Shown piece after piece: positions 29,514 to 42,895 of a stretch of 64,000 nucleotides of DNA. Numbering within the stretch: the first letter of the stretch is position 1; every line of letters begins with the position of its first letter. The notes beneath the pieces were generated by a model. It saw only the letters and a program-made list of their open reading frames with translations, did not search any database and was not told where the DNA came from. The position numbers and the translations under genes were made by a program. The stretch is taken from positions 948,501 through 1,012,500 of the forward strand of contig NC_060202.1 in assembly GCF_020623625.1 (NCBI RefSeq), given 5' to 3'. This DNA is from Saccharomycodes ludwigii (lineage: Eukaryota; Ascomycota; Saccharomycetes; Saccharomycodales; Saccharomycodaceae).

Positions 29514-30908
29514 ATTGCCAGTCAATATATGAGTTTGTACGTTTGTTAATAAATTCCTTTACTTTTTTTCTTTGTTTTATATTTCTATTTTTTACATTTA
29601 CGTTCCTCTTTTTGAAATTAAATAACACATTGAATTTTAAGAAAAAAAAATGGGAGATCTTTTTTAAGTACTGTTTGAAAGCGAAAGAGTTATTGATATA
29701 TGAAGATGATATAATTGTATATATGTTGATTATAAAAAAGCCCTATTATAGGGGATATCAATATAATATTGTAAAATGCAATTTTTTATGTCACAAAAAA
29801 AAAAGAAACCGATTTTCGCAAATGTAGAATGATTTTATATAAGAAGTTGGATTAACTACCACTAAATACATATTACTAATAACAAAAGGAAATCATATGA
29901 TCAACAATAAAAAAAATAGTATTTGTCAAGGGTGGAAATACAAAAAAGAATTATTTTTTTTTATTTTTTTAAAATTGAGGTTGCTGTTGTTATTTGTCAA
30001 TAGAAGAATGATGTAAATCGGAAATCGGGCTTCGGGGGGAGGTGAAGATTGGGATTAGAATTACAACTAAAACTAAAACTAAAATTAAAATTAAAATTAA
30101 AATTAAAATTAAAATTAAAAAAAAACGATATATCGGAAATGGGTGGAAAAACTAAACACAAATGGAATAAATCTCATAGTAAAAAAAACAAAAATAAATA
30201 AATTAAAGTTTTTCCTTATTTCATTTCATTTTTTCATTTTTTCTTTTTTTGCCAGTTTAGCTGGTCAGCCACTTGTCCTCGCTTTGCTTTTGTTGTAATG
30301 TAATTAAAAAATATAAATTATGATTGGTATATAAAGAAGAATACGAACCTCTTTCCTGATGGCTTTATTTTCAAATTAAATCAAAAAGGAAGTCTTTTTT
30401 TTTTTTTCCTTTTTATCGTTTTTAAGATTTGTTCTCCGTATATTGTTAAATATTACATTGTGTATTGTGTAACCATCTTTTTTTGATTTTTTGCACAATT
30501 TTGCCTTGTTAAAAAAGAGAGACACTATTATTTTTTATTCTCTCCTTTTTTCTCTTTTCCCTCTTTCTCTTTCTCCTTTTCCTTCCCCCTTCCTCTTCCT
30601 CTCATCGATCCAATAAAAACAGCAAAATCCCTAATTATCACCCAAAGGTTCAAAAACTAAAAAATAAAAATAAAAAAAAAATATTATAAAAACAAACACA
30701 AATATATACTCCTGTAGATAACTATATCTGTGTTACCATACTTTTTACAATATTCATTACAAACCCCATTTAATATTCCTTAACAAAAAAAATATTTCCA
30801 TTTAACTAATATTCATTAACCGTAAACACGTATATATATATATTAGAAAAATTAAAAAAATAAAATAAAAGAAAAAAAAAAACAAAAAAAAAAACACAAT
30901 AACTCATC
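29514..30908. other. Long SERF/NDE1 divergent promoter region
   Basis: About 1.4 kb, the longest gene-free stretch here. It holds an (ATTAAA)-type array at about 30065-30120, a CT-rich pyrimidine tract at 30530-30603, a G-rich patch near 30036-30041 and poly-A before the NDE1 start. Small frames present have no conserved features. I cannot exclude a small RNA gene. Confidence 0.5.
30530..30603 (+). promoter_or_regulatory. Pyrimidine (CT) tract upstream of NDE1
   Basis: A stretch of about 70 bases is almost wholly C or T, about 310-380 bp before the NDE1 ATG. CT-rich tracts mark many strong yeast promoters. The function here is inferred. Confidence 0.45.
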
Positions 30909-32522
30909 ATGTTTAAATCTGTTTTTGCTCCAAATAAAAGCAGATCTGTTATGCTTTCTAAAAATTTAACAAAAGCCTTTAGACCCAAATTATATTCTAC
31001 TGCAGCAACCGCCAAAAAATCATCTTTTTTCTCAAAGGCTAAATCTATTTTATTGTATTCCACATTATTCACTACTGTCGGTACTATTTCCTATTTTTCA
31101 TATGAGTTATACGAAGAATCTCATCCCCCTGTTCAAGTTCCACAAGCCGCAACTTTTAAAAATGGATCTCCAAAGAAAAATTTAGTCATTTTGGGTTCTG
31201 GTTGGGGTTCAGTTACTTTGTTAAAAAATTTAGACACTTCCTTGTATAATGTCACTGTTGTTTCTCCAAGAAACTATTTCTTATTCACTCCGTTATTACC
31301 ATCTACTCCAGTCGGCACTGTCGAATTAAAATCCATTATTGAACCAGTTAGATCTATTTGCAGAAGAGCAAAGGGTGAGGTCCTATATCTAGATGCTGAA
31401 GCTACTGATATCGATATTAAGAATAAAAAAGTCACTGTCTCTAATGAAAAGGAAGGTTTATTAAAAGATTTACCATACGATTATTTAGTTGTTGGTGTTG
31501 GTGCTCAATCCACAACTTTTGGTATCCCTGGTGTTTTCGAACATGCTTCATTTTTAAAGGAAATCACTGACGCTCAGTCCATTCGCTCTAAAATCATGAA
31601 CAATATCGAAAAAGCTGCTACTTTGTCTTTGAATGATCCAGAAAGAAAGAGATTGTTGAGTTTTGTTGTTGTTGGTGGTGGCCCAACCGGGGTTGAGTTT
31701 GCTGCTGAATTGCAAGACTATGTTGATCAAGACTTAAGAAAATGGATACCTGAGTTGAGCAAGGAAATTAATGTCACTTTGGTTGAGGCTTTACCAAATA
31801 TTTTAAATATGTTTGATAAATCCTTGGTTGGCTATGCTCAAGACTTGTTCGCTAAACACAAGATTAACTTAAAATTGAAAACTATGGTCAAAAATGTCGA
31901 TGATTCTAAAATTGAGGCTAAATGCGATGGGGAAAGTATCGAAATTCCTTACGGTGTTTTAGTTTGGGCTACCGGTAATGCCCCAAGACCCTTTGCTAAA
32001 AAGATTATGCAGGCTTTAGCACCAGTCCAAAACAACAGAAGAGGTTTGTTGATTAATGATAAATTGCAATTATTGGGTGTTGATGATGGTTCCATTTTTG
32101 CCATTGGCGATTGTACTTTCCATAAAGGTTTGTTCCCAACTGCTCAAGTCGCTCATGAAGAAGGTGAATATCTAGCTGATGTTTTACAGAGTAATTATGC
32201 AATTGATCAATTGAAGTTTAAGATTAGCCAGAATAGGGATAATGTTGAAGAATTTGCCAACTTGAGTAAGAGTTTGATTAGTCTGGAAGCTAGCATTAAG
32301 AATTTTAACTATATTCATGCAGGTGCTTTGGCTTATATCGGTAATGATAAAGCTATTGCTGATTTAGCTATTGGTCAATCCAAATATAGATGGGCTGGTG
32401 CCTGGACTTTTTGGTTTTGGAAAGGTTCATATTTAGCTATGTGTATGTCATTTAAAAATAGAATGTTGATTGCCCTCGATTGGATGAAAGTTCAATTCAT
32501 AGGAAGAGATTCTTCTGTTTGA
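30909..32522 (+). CDS. NDE1: Mitochondrial external NADH dehydrogenase (NDH-2)
   Basis: This 537-aa type-II NADH dehydrogenase passes electrons from cytosolic NADH to ubiquinone without pumping protons. A basic mitochondrial presequence and a hydrophobic segment ([19 protein letters not shown]) precede the FAD-binding [13 protein letters not shown]. The NADH-binding motif is [16 protein letters not shown], followed by IFAIGDCTF. The C-terminal [12 protein letters not shown] and [12 protein letters not shown] blocks are typical. The single gene corresponds to the S. cerevisiae pair NDE1 (YMR145C) and NDE2 (YDL085W); the membrane segment supports the external rather than the Ndi1 type. It is codon-biased like a well-expressed gene. 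Confidence 0.93.
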   Translation: MFKSVFAPNKSRSVMLSKNLTKAFRPKLYSTAATAKKSSFFSKAKSILLYSTLFTTVGTISYFSYELYEESHPPVQVPQAATFKNGSPKKNLVILGSGWGSVTLLKNLDTSLYNVTVVSPRNYFLFTPLLPSTPVGTVELKSIIEPVRSICRRAKGEVLYLDAEATDIDIKNKKVTVSNEKEGLLKDLPYDYLVVGVGAQSTTFGIPGVFEHASFLKEITDAQSIRSKIMNNIEKAATLSLNDPERKRLLSFVVVGGGPTGVEFAAELQDYVDQDLRKWIPELSKEINVTLVEALPNILNMFDKSLVGYAQDLFAKHKINLKLKTMVKNVDDSKIEAKCDGESIEIPYGVLVWATGNAPRPFAKKIMQALAPVQNNRRGLLINDKLQLLGVDDGSIFAIGDCTFHKGLFPTAQVAHEEGEYLADVLQSNYAIDQLKFKISQNRDNVEEFANLSKSLISLEASIKNFNYIHAGALAYIGNDKAIADLAIGQSKYRWAGAWTFWFWKGSYLAMCMSFKNRMLIALDWMKVQFIGRDSSV

Positions 32523-32661
32523 TAGTGATGTTTTCCTTTTTTAAGTCGAAGAGGGGAGAGAAAAAAAAAAAAAATAAAAAAAAAAAAAAAAGAACAAGTA
32601 GAAACTGATATTAATGTTTAATTTTATTTAGTCAGTGGACCTGTTTATTTTTTTTTTTTTT

Positions 32662-32694
<33 letters not shown>

Positions 32695-33453
32695 TTTTTA
32701 TTAATATTATTTTTATATGAGGGGGGGATGTGTACACCTTTTGAAGTTTTGACTAGTTTTCTTTTCTTCCATCAAGAAGTTCCTAATTCAATTTGAAAAA
32801 CAACTATTTGCTAGCCAAATGCTTATAAAAATACTGAAATTATTTTTATATTGATACTGGTGTAGTATTGAATGTATATTTGTGTAAAGTGTAATAATAA
32901 ATAATGACAAGTAAAATTCTATAAAAAAAAAAAAAAAAAATCTTTTTCTGTTATAGTCAACGTCTTTATGTGAATAATGAAAGCACATGACAAATTGTTT
33001 AATCAATATTACATATGTTCTTAGAGATAAAATATACACATATAGATGTCAGAAGTAATAGAAATTTATAAATGAAAAATAATTACAGTTACAAATAAAA
33101 TGAAGAACCAAATATATAGAACAACAGTGGGAAATAAAAATAAAATTGTATATGCGGATACACAATTTTTTGTCTAGTTAAATCGATTTCCCCTAAAAAA
33201 ATAAATAATCAATCTAGTAATAAAAATAACGAAATAATAATAATAGAAAAAAAAAAAAAAAGAAGCAAAATATGAAAGAACAAATAAATAATAAAAAAAA
33301 AAGAAAAGAACAGTAAATCTAGTAAACAAAATGTGAAAAAAAAAAAAAAAAATAAAAAAACTTGTAAATATTAATAAAATGAAAATAAAAAGATGAGAAC
33401 GATGAAAAAATATGTTACAAAAAAGATAGAGAAGGAAAAAAAAAAGAGATCAG
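32523..33453. other. NDE1-MSS11 intergenic region, synteny breakpoint
   Basis: About 930 bp between convergent genes, rich in T and A tracts (about 32649-32692, 32922-32940, 33339-33350). Gene order inferred from S. cerevisiae breaks here. No tRNA or repeat element that would mark the break is visible. Confidence 0.5.
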
Positions 33454-35250
33454 TCACTTCCAACCTCCCATAATGAAATCTGCGCCAAATCCATTAATGT
33501 CAAATAATTCAGCCGAATTACTATTGTTCCTGTTAATATTATTATTATGGAAAGCTCCATCAGATTTAGTATCACTGTTATTAGTAACAGTAGCATTTAG
33601 TACACTCGATACGACGTCAACATCATCGGTACCATTGCTGTTGTTGTCAGCAATATTATTATGAATATTATAATTTAATAGATCATCAGGACCTGCAGCA
33701 TTGTGGCCAGGTAAACTAGAAGTCACTGATACATTATTAGAACTGGCATTGCTGTCATTCTTAGATATTGTGTTGTCAATCATACCACTTGTTATACCTT
33801 TGTTGTTAAATTTCATATTATTATTATTATTATTATTTAAAGCTATTTTGAAGCCAGGTTTGTTAATTTTATTCTTGTTGTTAGCGCTACCATTGTGCTT
33901 ATATTTATTGACTTTAGAATTCAAGCTATTCTTGTTATTAGAATTACTTTCTTCACCCTCAAAATCAAAATTTATCGCCATTGGACTATCACCGTTACTG
34001 GAATTATTAAGTTTCTTCACTTGCTGTATGTTCATTTGTGAACCAATAATATTTTTAGTGCCATCGTTCAGACCATACAGCATGGTGCTATGTGGAGAAT
34101 GTTCCATTTGCTGCGGGGTAAAGTTATCCATCTGCTCCTGTTCCTGCTCCGGTTTAGAATGATATTGCAAATGTTTAGATTTTTCTTGCAATAAAAGTTG
34201 TTGATATTGTTGTTGCGCTCTTATTACTTTTTGTCTCCGGTCAAAAGTTGTCGTATTCCAATCCTTTGAACAAGCAGTATCAGTAACAGCCAATGGCGTG
34301 GAAGTGGAAGATGTGATGTTACTACCATTATAATGGTCATTATTATTATTGCTGTTATTTGTAGTAGTAGCAAATGTAGAGATGGCCGCATCAAAGTTAC
34401 CCTTTGTGTTTATAATATCGCTTTCATTTAAATTAATTGAATGTCTCTTTTGATTACTCACATTTAAGGAGGTCCTCCTGGGATTTATATTGTTGATATT
34501 ATTTGCAGGTGTGTTACCTGTACTATTATTTGCACTTGCACTGACTGAATTGGGAACAGTATCAGGAACATATGATAAACTTTGTTTTGAAACCATATGT
34601 GGTGTGTTATTGCTACTATTATTGCCACTATTATTGCCAGGGGATCTATTATCCATTATTAGCTCATTTTTAACCATAACTTCTGAAAAATTTATATTAT
34701 TACTATTATTATTATTATTAGTAGTAGTAGTCGATTGGTGTACTACATAATCTTTTTTATTATTATTATTAAATGTGCCACTGGGGATGGAAGATGCAGC
34801 ATTGTTTTTATTAAATTTTGCTGTTCTTTGTCGCGGAGTAAGTTGTGATTGCTGTATTTTTGGTGGTGCCATAACATTATTGTTGACGGTATAAGTCCCA
34901 GGGGTATGTCCCACACTAGGTGTATTATGAGTAGAAGGACCTGAAAAAGAATGCTGCTGAGATCCAGAATGTGTAGGAATCGTTGCTGTGTTGGATGGTT
35001 GTGTCATAATATTTGTATTAGAGGAGCTGGGTGTTAATGCTACAGATGGAGATGCAATATTCATACCGACAGAATTGGTAATGTTACTACCGGTGTTTGA
35101 ATTAACATTTGCTGCAAATACGGAATTTACAGGCGGTGTATTGGAAACAGAATTGCTGGTGTTACTGATAATATTGGGCCCACGTACATTGGTTACGTTA
35201 GCATTACCTTGTTTTTGATATTGTTGCTGTAAGTGCTGCTGCTGTTGATT

Positions 35251-35285
<35 letters not shown>

Positions 35286-36567
35286 GCTGTTGATTATGCA
35301 TAGGCAATATAGGAGTAATGCGATCTGTAAATGGTCTCATATTATTAATCAATTCCAAAGGTTGCTCCTGCAAAAAATTATTTAAATTCCATAAAGATTC
35401 CCACCATTCATATAGAAAAGTTTCTGGCGAATTCATCAACATCTTAGCGTGCAATAATTCAGCTGGATTTAAATGAACATTAGGTGATTCTTTTGATATT
35501 GGAATTTCTGCTTCTCTTAAAAAAATCCTAGCAGTTTCAAAATATCCATTATGTATCAAGTAATTATATATGTGAGCATATAAAAGTTGCCTTGAGTTTT
35601 TAGCCATCGCATCTGATACAATAGCACCCGTATTAAATTTGACACCAACTATCTCTGCTGGCCTTGAGCCTATATTGTTACTATTTTCATTAGTGCTAAG
35701 AATTCCACCGTTGTTAAGGAAATTTTTATTATTATTAGGATTGTTATATATCGGTGTATTTTTCATTTGATTACCTGAATCATGAGTGGCGTTGTTACTA
35801 TAAGGGCTCTCCTTTTCAGCAATGTCAGTATTATTTTCTACAAGGGGAGACTGTTGGTAACAGTTATTTGTATTTGTATTTGTATTTGTATTTGTGTTTG
35901 TATTTGTATTTGTATTTGTATTTGTGTTTGTATTTGTATTTGTGTTTGAAGCAGGAAATGTAGCAGAAGTCATATTGAGGTTGGTATTGTCGTTGGGAAC
36001 ACTATTAATACTGGTGTCTTTAGCCGTGAATCGTGTTGAAGTATTTTCTTGAATTTTATTGGATGCAAGATTAGAATGCAGTTGTGGATGTTGGTGATGC
36101 TGTAAGTTTTGTTGTTGTACATTAAAAGGTTGCTGTTGTAATGCCATTTGAGGTACAGAAGAAGTATTAGTAGAAGAATTAGAAGAAGAAACAAAAGCTG
36201 TATTAGTAGTTAAAGTATTATTATTAGTTAAAGAAGAAGAAGAAGAAGACTGCCGATAATGAAAATCAGCATTAGGTGATGTTTGTTGTGGGGGAGGAGG
36301 AGGAGGAGGAGGAGGAAGAGGTGGTGGTGGTGGTGGTATTTGATGATGATGATTAGTATAGTAAAAGTTAGTATTAGCATTGCTATGATTGCTATTATTA
36401 GGCGTTGGGTTACCAGAAATGTTTTGGTAATTTCCTAACGACTGTTGGGGTAATTGAGGCGGGGGCGGAGGATTCCCCGAATATGCTTGGGAAATGTTTT
36501 GTTGGTTATATATCCATTCTTGTTGCTGCTGCTGCTGCTGCTGCTGTGAGTTGGACGTGTTCATCAT
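33454..36567 (-). CDS. MSS11: LisH-domain transcription factor, Mss11-like
   Basis: This 1037-aa protein has a LisH/LUFS-type motif at about residues 325-355 (QLLYAHIYNYLIHNGYFETARIFLREAEI), then FLYEWWESLW. That arrangement is shared by Flo8 and Mss11, which activate FLO11 and starch genes in filamentous growth. The rest is low complexity: poly-Gln near the start and at about 430, poly-Pro (two blocks around residues 75-92), a Thr-Asn dipeptide array and many Asn runs. Location beside PAH1 matches S. cerevisiae MSS11 (YMR164C, 758 aa), which favours Mss11 over Flo8. Adjacent ATGs at 36567 and 36564 begin the frame. Confidence 0.82.
35866..35948 (-). repeat. Hexanucleotide array inside MSS11
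   Basis: About 13 copies of TTTGTA/TTTGTG read on the minus strand as alternating Thr-Asn codons. Copy number is likely to vary between strains. Confidence 0.85.
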
Positions 36568-37676
36568 AGTCTATAATATGTGTATTTCGTTAGTCTCTAA
36601 TTGAAATAACAAAGCCTGCTTTAATTTATCATAAAAAGGATTTTATTATCAGTTGTGATAAGAATTGAAATAATTTGTACTTAATGGCAATATATTATTT
36701 TATATACCGGTAATCAAAATAAAATGGACACACACACGCACACACAAAAATTAGTATATAAGGTTACGGATATATATATATATATTCTTTCTCACTGCTC
36801 TTTTATTATTTATCCCTTATTATTATTATTATTATTATTTTATTTTTGATTTCAATTATTATTTTATTTTATTTTATTTTTAAAGTTAAATTTAAAGCAG
36901 AATATAAAATTATTATTCTTCAGCTTAAAACGATATCTTTAAAAGACATACACACTCTTGGAAAGTGTTAAGAATATTAAAAATGTTGCTAAGGTAGTTT
37001 TATTGAGAACTCAACACTAAATTTTTTACATGTATAATGTAATATAATGTAATATAATATAATATAATATAATATAATATAATATAATATAAAAAGCGGT
37101 GGCCGAGAATATATAAAACAATAAACAATAATAATAAAAGAGAAAAAAAAACAACGAAAAAAAAAAAAAAGAAAGAAAGAAACAAAAATAAAAATAAAAA
37201 AAAAGAGATTAAAAAAGGTTAAAAAAGCTTTCAATGTCACAAAAAAAAAATAAAAATTAAAATGTTATAAAATAAAAGCAATCATATGAACATCCATACA
37301 TCCATTAGTCTATTACCTTGCAGAAAGAAATGTGCGCTTCCTTTTTTTTTTTCCCTTTTTCTTTCAAACACCTCCGTAAAAGTTTTTCCTGCTATCGACA
37401 AAAAAAAAAAAAAAAAAGTCGTGACGAGACAATAAATATTACGACGAAATGTATTCACGTAATACAAAAAAAGAAATCGGTTTAATATTCTCATCTTCAA
37501 TCCTCTGAAAAAAAAATTAGCATCAATAAATCAGAAATATCTACTAAAATATTTAAAGTATTATATACATTTACACAAACACCTACATACAGTCCAGCAT
37601 TTATGTTTAAATATAATAAGAACAATAATAGTTATTATAAACAGAAGAAAAAAAAAAAAAAATATACTTTCATTGT
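36568..37676. other. MSS11 promoter / PAH1 3' region
   Basis: About 1.1 kb without a gene. It contains a pentanucleotide (TATAA)n array at about 37040-37092, (TTATT)n and (ATT)n repeats near 36820-36880, and poly-A/T runs. The large size fits the long regulated promoters of FLO8/MSS11-type genes. Confidence 0.5.
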
Positions 37677-38744
37677 CTAATCTTCAAATTCATCATCATC
37701 AAATTCATCATCATCTTCTGTATCACTTTTATTATTATTATTATTAGAATATAAAGCTTCTTCCATATAAGAATTTTCTCCACATCCATTATTAACATGA
37801 TCTATCAAACCTTCATTTTTCCCATACCTATCTTTTCTCTTGTTATTAACAGTATTCACACTAATATTTGGCGTTTGTAGCAGGGTCGTAGACTTAAATG
37901 GTGTTGGATGTACTAATATATCTTGTGTGTTTACACATTCTGATTTATCATTTGGATTTCTATTGCCTGATGTATTATCAGTTTTGCTCTTATGAGTAAT
38001 AGTCTTCATTGGTGTTGGTGTAGCAGGCAATTTATCATGAACAACAAGAGTCTTGTTCAAATCATCAAGATTTAGGATAGAGTCATAATTTATGTCTGTG
38101 CCATCAACTGTTTTCGGTCTTGGTGAAGATAATGGCGATCCTAAATCCAGATATATTTGCTGACCCAGTTTCTTATCACTGTTACATGACCCTGAGGATA
38201 AAGATCTTGTCTTAATATGTGGAGTGATTAAATTTTTATCATTATCATAAATATTTTTACTATTGTCAGTAATAATACCAGTTTTTTGATTATTAATACA
38301 TGTATTATTGTTTAGCAACTGTGAATTACCTACAGATTCTGTGTTTATTTTGAATGTGTTATTTGAGCTCAAAGATACTTCATTTTTAGTAATTATATCC
38401 TTGTTGATTATATTATCTGCACTTGTACTTGTATGTTTAAGTAAATTCCTACGATTGCTACTACTATCGCTGCCACTACTGTTAATCTGAATAACGTCAT
38501 CCTTGCCAGTACCCATATTTTCTTGTGTTTTACTATGTTCCTTTTGAGAGTTCGTATCTGCATCTGAAATATCACTTAAATCGTCCAGTTCAAAAATAGG
38601 GTCTCTCCAAAAATTAACGTCTGTAAATTTTTCTTCCTTATTTCGAAACAACGACATTCTAGATCGTTTCAAGTCAGATATATTGATATTATTATTGTTA
38701 CTGTTGTAATTACTGTTTATACCAGTATTAAATGGATTACTGAG

Positions 38745-38782
<38 letters not shown>

Positions 38783-40937
38783 TAACAAAACCACTTAATT
38801 CCTCGTCATTTAGTGTACCTCTTTTACCTTGGTATTCTGAAGTGTGAGTTCGGTTATTAGTATTGCTACCATTAGTTTTATTAGAGTCATCATCAAAGGA
38901 ACTATTAAATACACCATGATCAAAAATACTATACCCGTCAATAAATTTTCCATTATTATCACGGGTTTCATCACCATGATCATTATTATAAAGGTTAGTA
39001 CCATTGTCACTGGTAATACTTTTAATATAATGTGTATCGTATTCTTCATCTCTAGTATCAACTGGTGGGAAAAAATGATCAACTAATTCGTTGATATGTA
39101 AATATGAACTTTTATACCCTGCTAATTCTAATAATTCCATATGGACTTCACCATCTGGATTAATAGTAAAAATACGCGATCTTGGAATACCAACACTTCT
39201 ATATGAAATTGCATCAGTTATCCTATTACCAAATCCAGCAATAAAAGGAGTAGGTATGTCATCACTCTTATTCTCACCTTCTCCAGAATATTCATCCATC
39301 TCTTCACCTTCAAATATTAAATCTTTCAAATATAATTTTCTAATATCGTTCAAACATGCCATTTTGAAAACTTCTGGTTTCTTCAATATAACTTCTCTTT
39401 TTAATGCAGTAAATGTTCTGTCTGGGGATAAAATAACTGGCCCTTCGGGTATTTTATATCCATTCTGATCGACACATCTCAAATAACTTCTGGTGCTATC
39501 TGCCTGGCCAGCACTTCTTGCAGTTAAATACATGATATTATAGCCATTACGATATATATCGTTAAATAAAGCTGCTACCCCAGGATGTGTCCAGTCTTTG
39601 CCAATCATGGTCATAACGTGACCCAATGCATCTGACTTTGTAATTGTACCATCGATATCGCTAATAACTATTGGTGTATACCATTTCCAAACAAATAATT
39701 TGGCATTCAATACTGATCTACCTTTATCTATAGAAAAAGCCAAGTCGTTAGAACCGAGTTTTAAATGCAAACACTTCAATTGGTCTGAGGTTAATCTAAT
39801 GCTTTTAATATATGTTTTAGAGCTCATGCCGGTGTGTGGCTTCGAAGTGGGGGTGGCAGGCGTGAAATTTGACATCGATTCATTTGATGAAACAGTTCCA
39901 ATACTTTCCATATCACTGGTAGAGGTATTGGCGTTGTTGTTAACGGTACCAGTGTTCCCAGATATATAAGCATTTTTAGGGGATGAAGCTGAAACATTAG
40001 CGTTATTAGAATTGTTACCCACATCACTATTGTGACTACTCTCACAGTTGAAGATCTGATTATTTATTCTGATGTTACCATTTTCATCCTCTTTAATCAT
40101 TCGAGAAATTGTATCTTCATCGAACTCCCCTATTAAAATCTGCTTAACAATCTCATCAGAATCGTGTATTTTATTTTTGTTCGATTTGTACCCTTCTATA
40201 TCTAACAATAAATCACCTGTATTGTTATCAATCTTGGTAGGTATTTTGATTTTGTCCAATTTTTCTTGCAACTTTATGTGAGGAGAACTCGGCGGCGAAA
40301 TTAGATTTGTAGTATCACTATCACTATTTTTACCCCCTGGAGTGCCGTTGGCATAGGTATCTTGCGTTTCGTTTATATCTAAGAAATCAGGCTCCTCCAA
40401 TTCTTTCGTTATATTGCTTTTGTTTTTATTAGAATCGATATCATCCATTGTAGTTTTATCTGCAGGAGTACTGGAAGCACCGGCAGAATATGTGGCTTTA
40501 TTATCCAAAGCATCTTTGGGAGGTGTGTTTAGCCCAGTGATTTCGCTTGTATTACCTTCAAGGTTATGCTCTTGTCCTGACTTTGCTTCAACAACGGGGG
40601 AAGTAAAGGGCGAACTGGAAGCACTTACAACTGGAGAAGCTAATAAATCATCAGGTATATAAATACCACTTTCAGTTTCAAACACAAAATATGCTTCGCC
40701 ATTATCATTCAATTTCATTGGAATAGCTGTTGGATTTCCATTTATAATAACTTCAACCTTCTTTTGCGAAGGCTTTAATATTTGAAATTTTCCAAATCTA
40801 ACATGGAAGGGCGAACATGATAAATCACCATTTGAATGCTGTACTACTATAACATCAATTGCCCCAGATAAAGTGGCTGGATTAATAGATGACCACGTTT
40901 TAGATACAGAATCAATAGCTCTACCAACGTATTGCAT
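37677..40937 (-). CDS. PAH1: Phosphatidate phosphatase (lipin) Pah1
   Basis: This 1086-aa Mg-dependent phosphatidate phosphatase makes diacylglycerol for storage lipid and represses phospholipid synthesis. The N-LIP domain starts MQYVGRAIDSVSKTWSSINP and includes the conserved Gly region IINGNP. The C-LIP/HAD motif DIDGT lies at residues 427-431, followed by YLTARSAGQADSTR and GFGNRITDAISYRS. After the catalytic part come an Asn-rich linker, the conserved NFWRDPIFELDDLSD segment and an acidic tail (DDDEFDDDEFED) as used by Nem1-Spo7 recruitment. S. cerevisiae Pah1 is 862 aa; the excess is mainly low-complexity linkers. Neighbours MSS11 and MME1 match YMR164C and YMR166C. Confidence 0.97.
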
Positions 40938-41031
40938 CTTTTTAGAGATTCTTTTTTGTTGAGCGGTTAGATAAATATATGTGTATACCTTGTATATGTT
41001 AGTTATTTTTTGCTCACCTTTTTAGATATGT

Positions 41032-41066
<35 letters not shown>

Positions 41067-41665
41067 GATTTAGTGTCTTAATAGTAAGAATAAGTCGTTT
41101 AATAGATAGTTTAAAAAAATAATATAATATAAAACAAAACTCCTTAAATATTTGTATGAATAAGCGCGTAAAGTAATAATGGTAATATGACCCAGACTTT
41201 TTTTTTTATTTTTAACATTTGTAGAAATTTGCGTAGTGGGCACGTTTTATTTCCCCCCGTGCAAAAATAAAATGAAATATTGCCTTTTCGGTTTGCTATA
41301 CTCAAATCAAGCTTTGTTCGGGTAAGTCAATCAAAAATCATTTTACGATTATTAAAAGAGTAAATTAATATATATATTACAATTCTCATATTTAAACGAC
41401 TTACTTTTTACTTTAATCATCAAGCACAGACAACTAATAGTATAAAAATAATACTAAATGTTCCATTTTCAACAATATATATATACTATATTTACACGAC
41501 AACAACCCAATTGCCATTTTCTAATTACACATAAATATTGACAACGAATATAAACCATTAACAAATTATATATATATATATATATATATATTTTTCTTTC
41601 TTTCTTTCTTTCTTTCTTTCTATTTCTTATTTTCAACAAAAAAGATACAACATCTAAAATAAGCA
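40938..41665. other. PAH1 promoter / MME1 3' region
   Basis: About 730 bp with (TA)n at 41037-41064 and 41569-41590 and a (TTTC)n array at about 41593-41622. I found no Ino2/4 (CATGTG) box. Confidence 0.45.
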
Positions 41666-42895
41666 TTAACATAAAAGCTTTTTATCCCGTGCGGTTACTC
41701 TATTTAACTCTTTCAAACAAACTTGGTACAATAATAACATTACACTACTTTGAATACTAGTCCATACAAACCTAGGACCTACACCACTGAAAAACCCATT
41801 GATCCCCTCAGATTGGTACACATTCAGTAGACCGCGTAACATACTAGAGGTGGATTTCAAACTTGTGCTATTATCAATATTAGTATTGCTTAGTGTGGTT
41901 ATGCTTTTCTTTCTCAAGTTCAAATTATCAATGTTATTACACCTAGCAACTTTATTATCTTTATTTACAGGTTCATTGCTTGTTTGGATTCTTGTTTTTA
42001 TCACATCCATCGGTGTTGTCAAAATCCCAGCTAAGCCACCAGCAGCCGCTCCTGTTGCTAATTCAGAGATTAAACTCAGTTCTTTACTATGATCTTCCAC
42101 ATTATAATCATTTTCACTGATTTTTTCAAGCTCTGTAGCGTACTGTCTAAATTTTTCATAAAAAGCAAATTGTAGAGCACTAAATGGTAAATCTCTCCAC
42201 AAAGTAGCTTTATAACCAAAAAAAAAGGCACTCAGACCTTCGTTTTTATAAATTTTGTATATTGCATCTCGTAAGCCGTTATAACCAAATAATTTCCTAT
42301 TAAATCTTCCCTGTAGTTGTAATCTCGTTTTCAACACTTCACTAGGAACATAAATAAAACTACTGACTAAGTCACCCATAAACCCGGCTGTTAAATGTGA
42401 AAATGTTTCATTGTAACCATTCTTATCAATCATTGCTCTTTTCAATGATTCATACGTACCAAAAAATATAGCTGCATTTGGGAAAGAACCTAACATTGCA
42501 GCTGTATATCCACTATAAAGCCCCCTCGTTATCCCTTCTGTACGCAAAATACTCATAAAAGTAATATGTTCGCCGTTTTTTATAGCAGCCAAAGTCTTAA
42601 TAGTCTTGGTACTTGTTGTTGTAGCTTGCTGTCTTGTTTTAAGGGTATCTAAGGAATGCATAAGCGTATCGCCTATGGCACCGCCAAAACCTCCTGCTAC
42701 TACACAATGCCATATGGGTGAATAATTAGCATCATCATATAATGTTGGGGAGGGCTCTTTAGAACCTTTATCTTTGCCATTATTGCTATTACCATTATTT
42801 TCAAATGTTATATTCTGTGTTTGTTGATAAGAATCTAAGTTGTGGTTGTGATGCTCTGGAAAATCTCTCGGTATTAACGAAGTTGAAGAAAGCAT
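41666..42895 (-). CDS. MME1: Mitochondrial carrier Mme1-like
   Basis: This 409-aa mitochondrial carrier family protein has three repeats: [11 protein letters not shown] (Ser replaces the usual Pro), [11 protein letters not shown] and [11 protein letters not shown], each followed by a second helix. S. cerevisiae Mme1 (YMR166C, about 368 aa) exports magnesium from mitochondria. A hydrophilic N-terminal extension of about 50 residues and an Asn/Ser-rich insert in the third repeat (after ASNEPVN-like residues) explain the extra length. PAH1 and MLH1 as near neighbours support the orthology. Substrate specificity rests on synteny. Confidence 0.85.
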   Translation of the reverse strand: MLSSTSLIPRDFPEHHNHNLDSYQQTQNITFENNGNSNNGKDKGSKEPSPTLYDDANYSPIWHCVVAGGFGGAIGDTLMHSLDTLKTRQQATTTSTKTIKTLAAIKNGEHITFMSILRTEGITRGLYSGYTAAMLGSFPNAAIFFGTYESLKRAMIDKNGYNETFSHLTAGFMGDLVSSFIYVPSEVLKTRLQLQGRFNRKLFGYNGLRDAIYKIYKNEGLSAFFFGYKATLWRDLPFSALQFAFYEKFRQYATELEKISENDYNVEDHSKELSLISELATGAAAGGLAGILTTPMDVIKTRIQTSNEPVNKDNKVARCNNIDNLNLRKKSITTLSNTNIDNSTSLKSTSSMLRGLLNVYQSEGINGFFSGVGPRFVWTSIQSSVMLLLYQVCLKELNRVTARDKKLLC

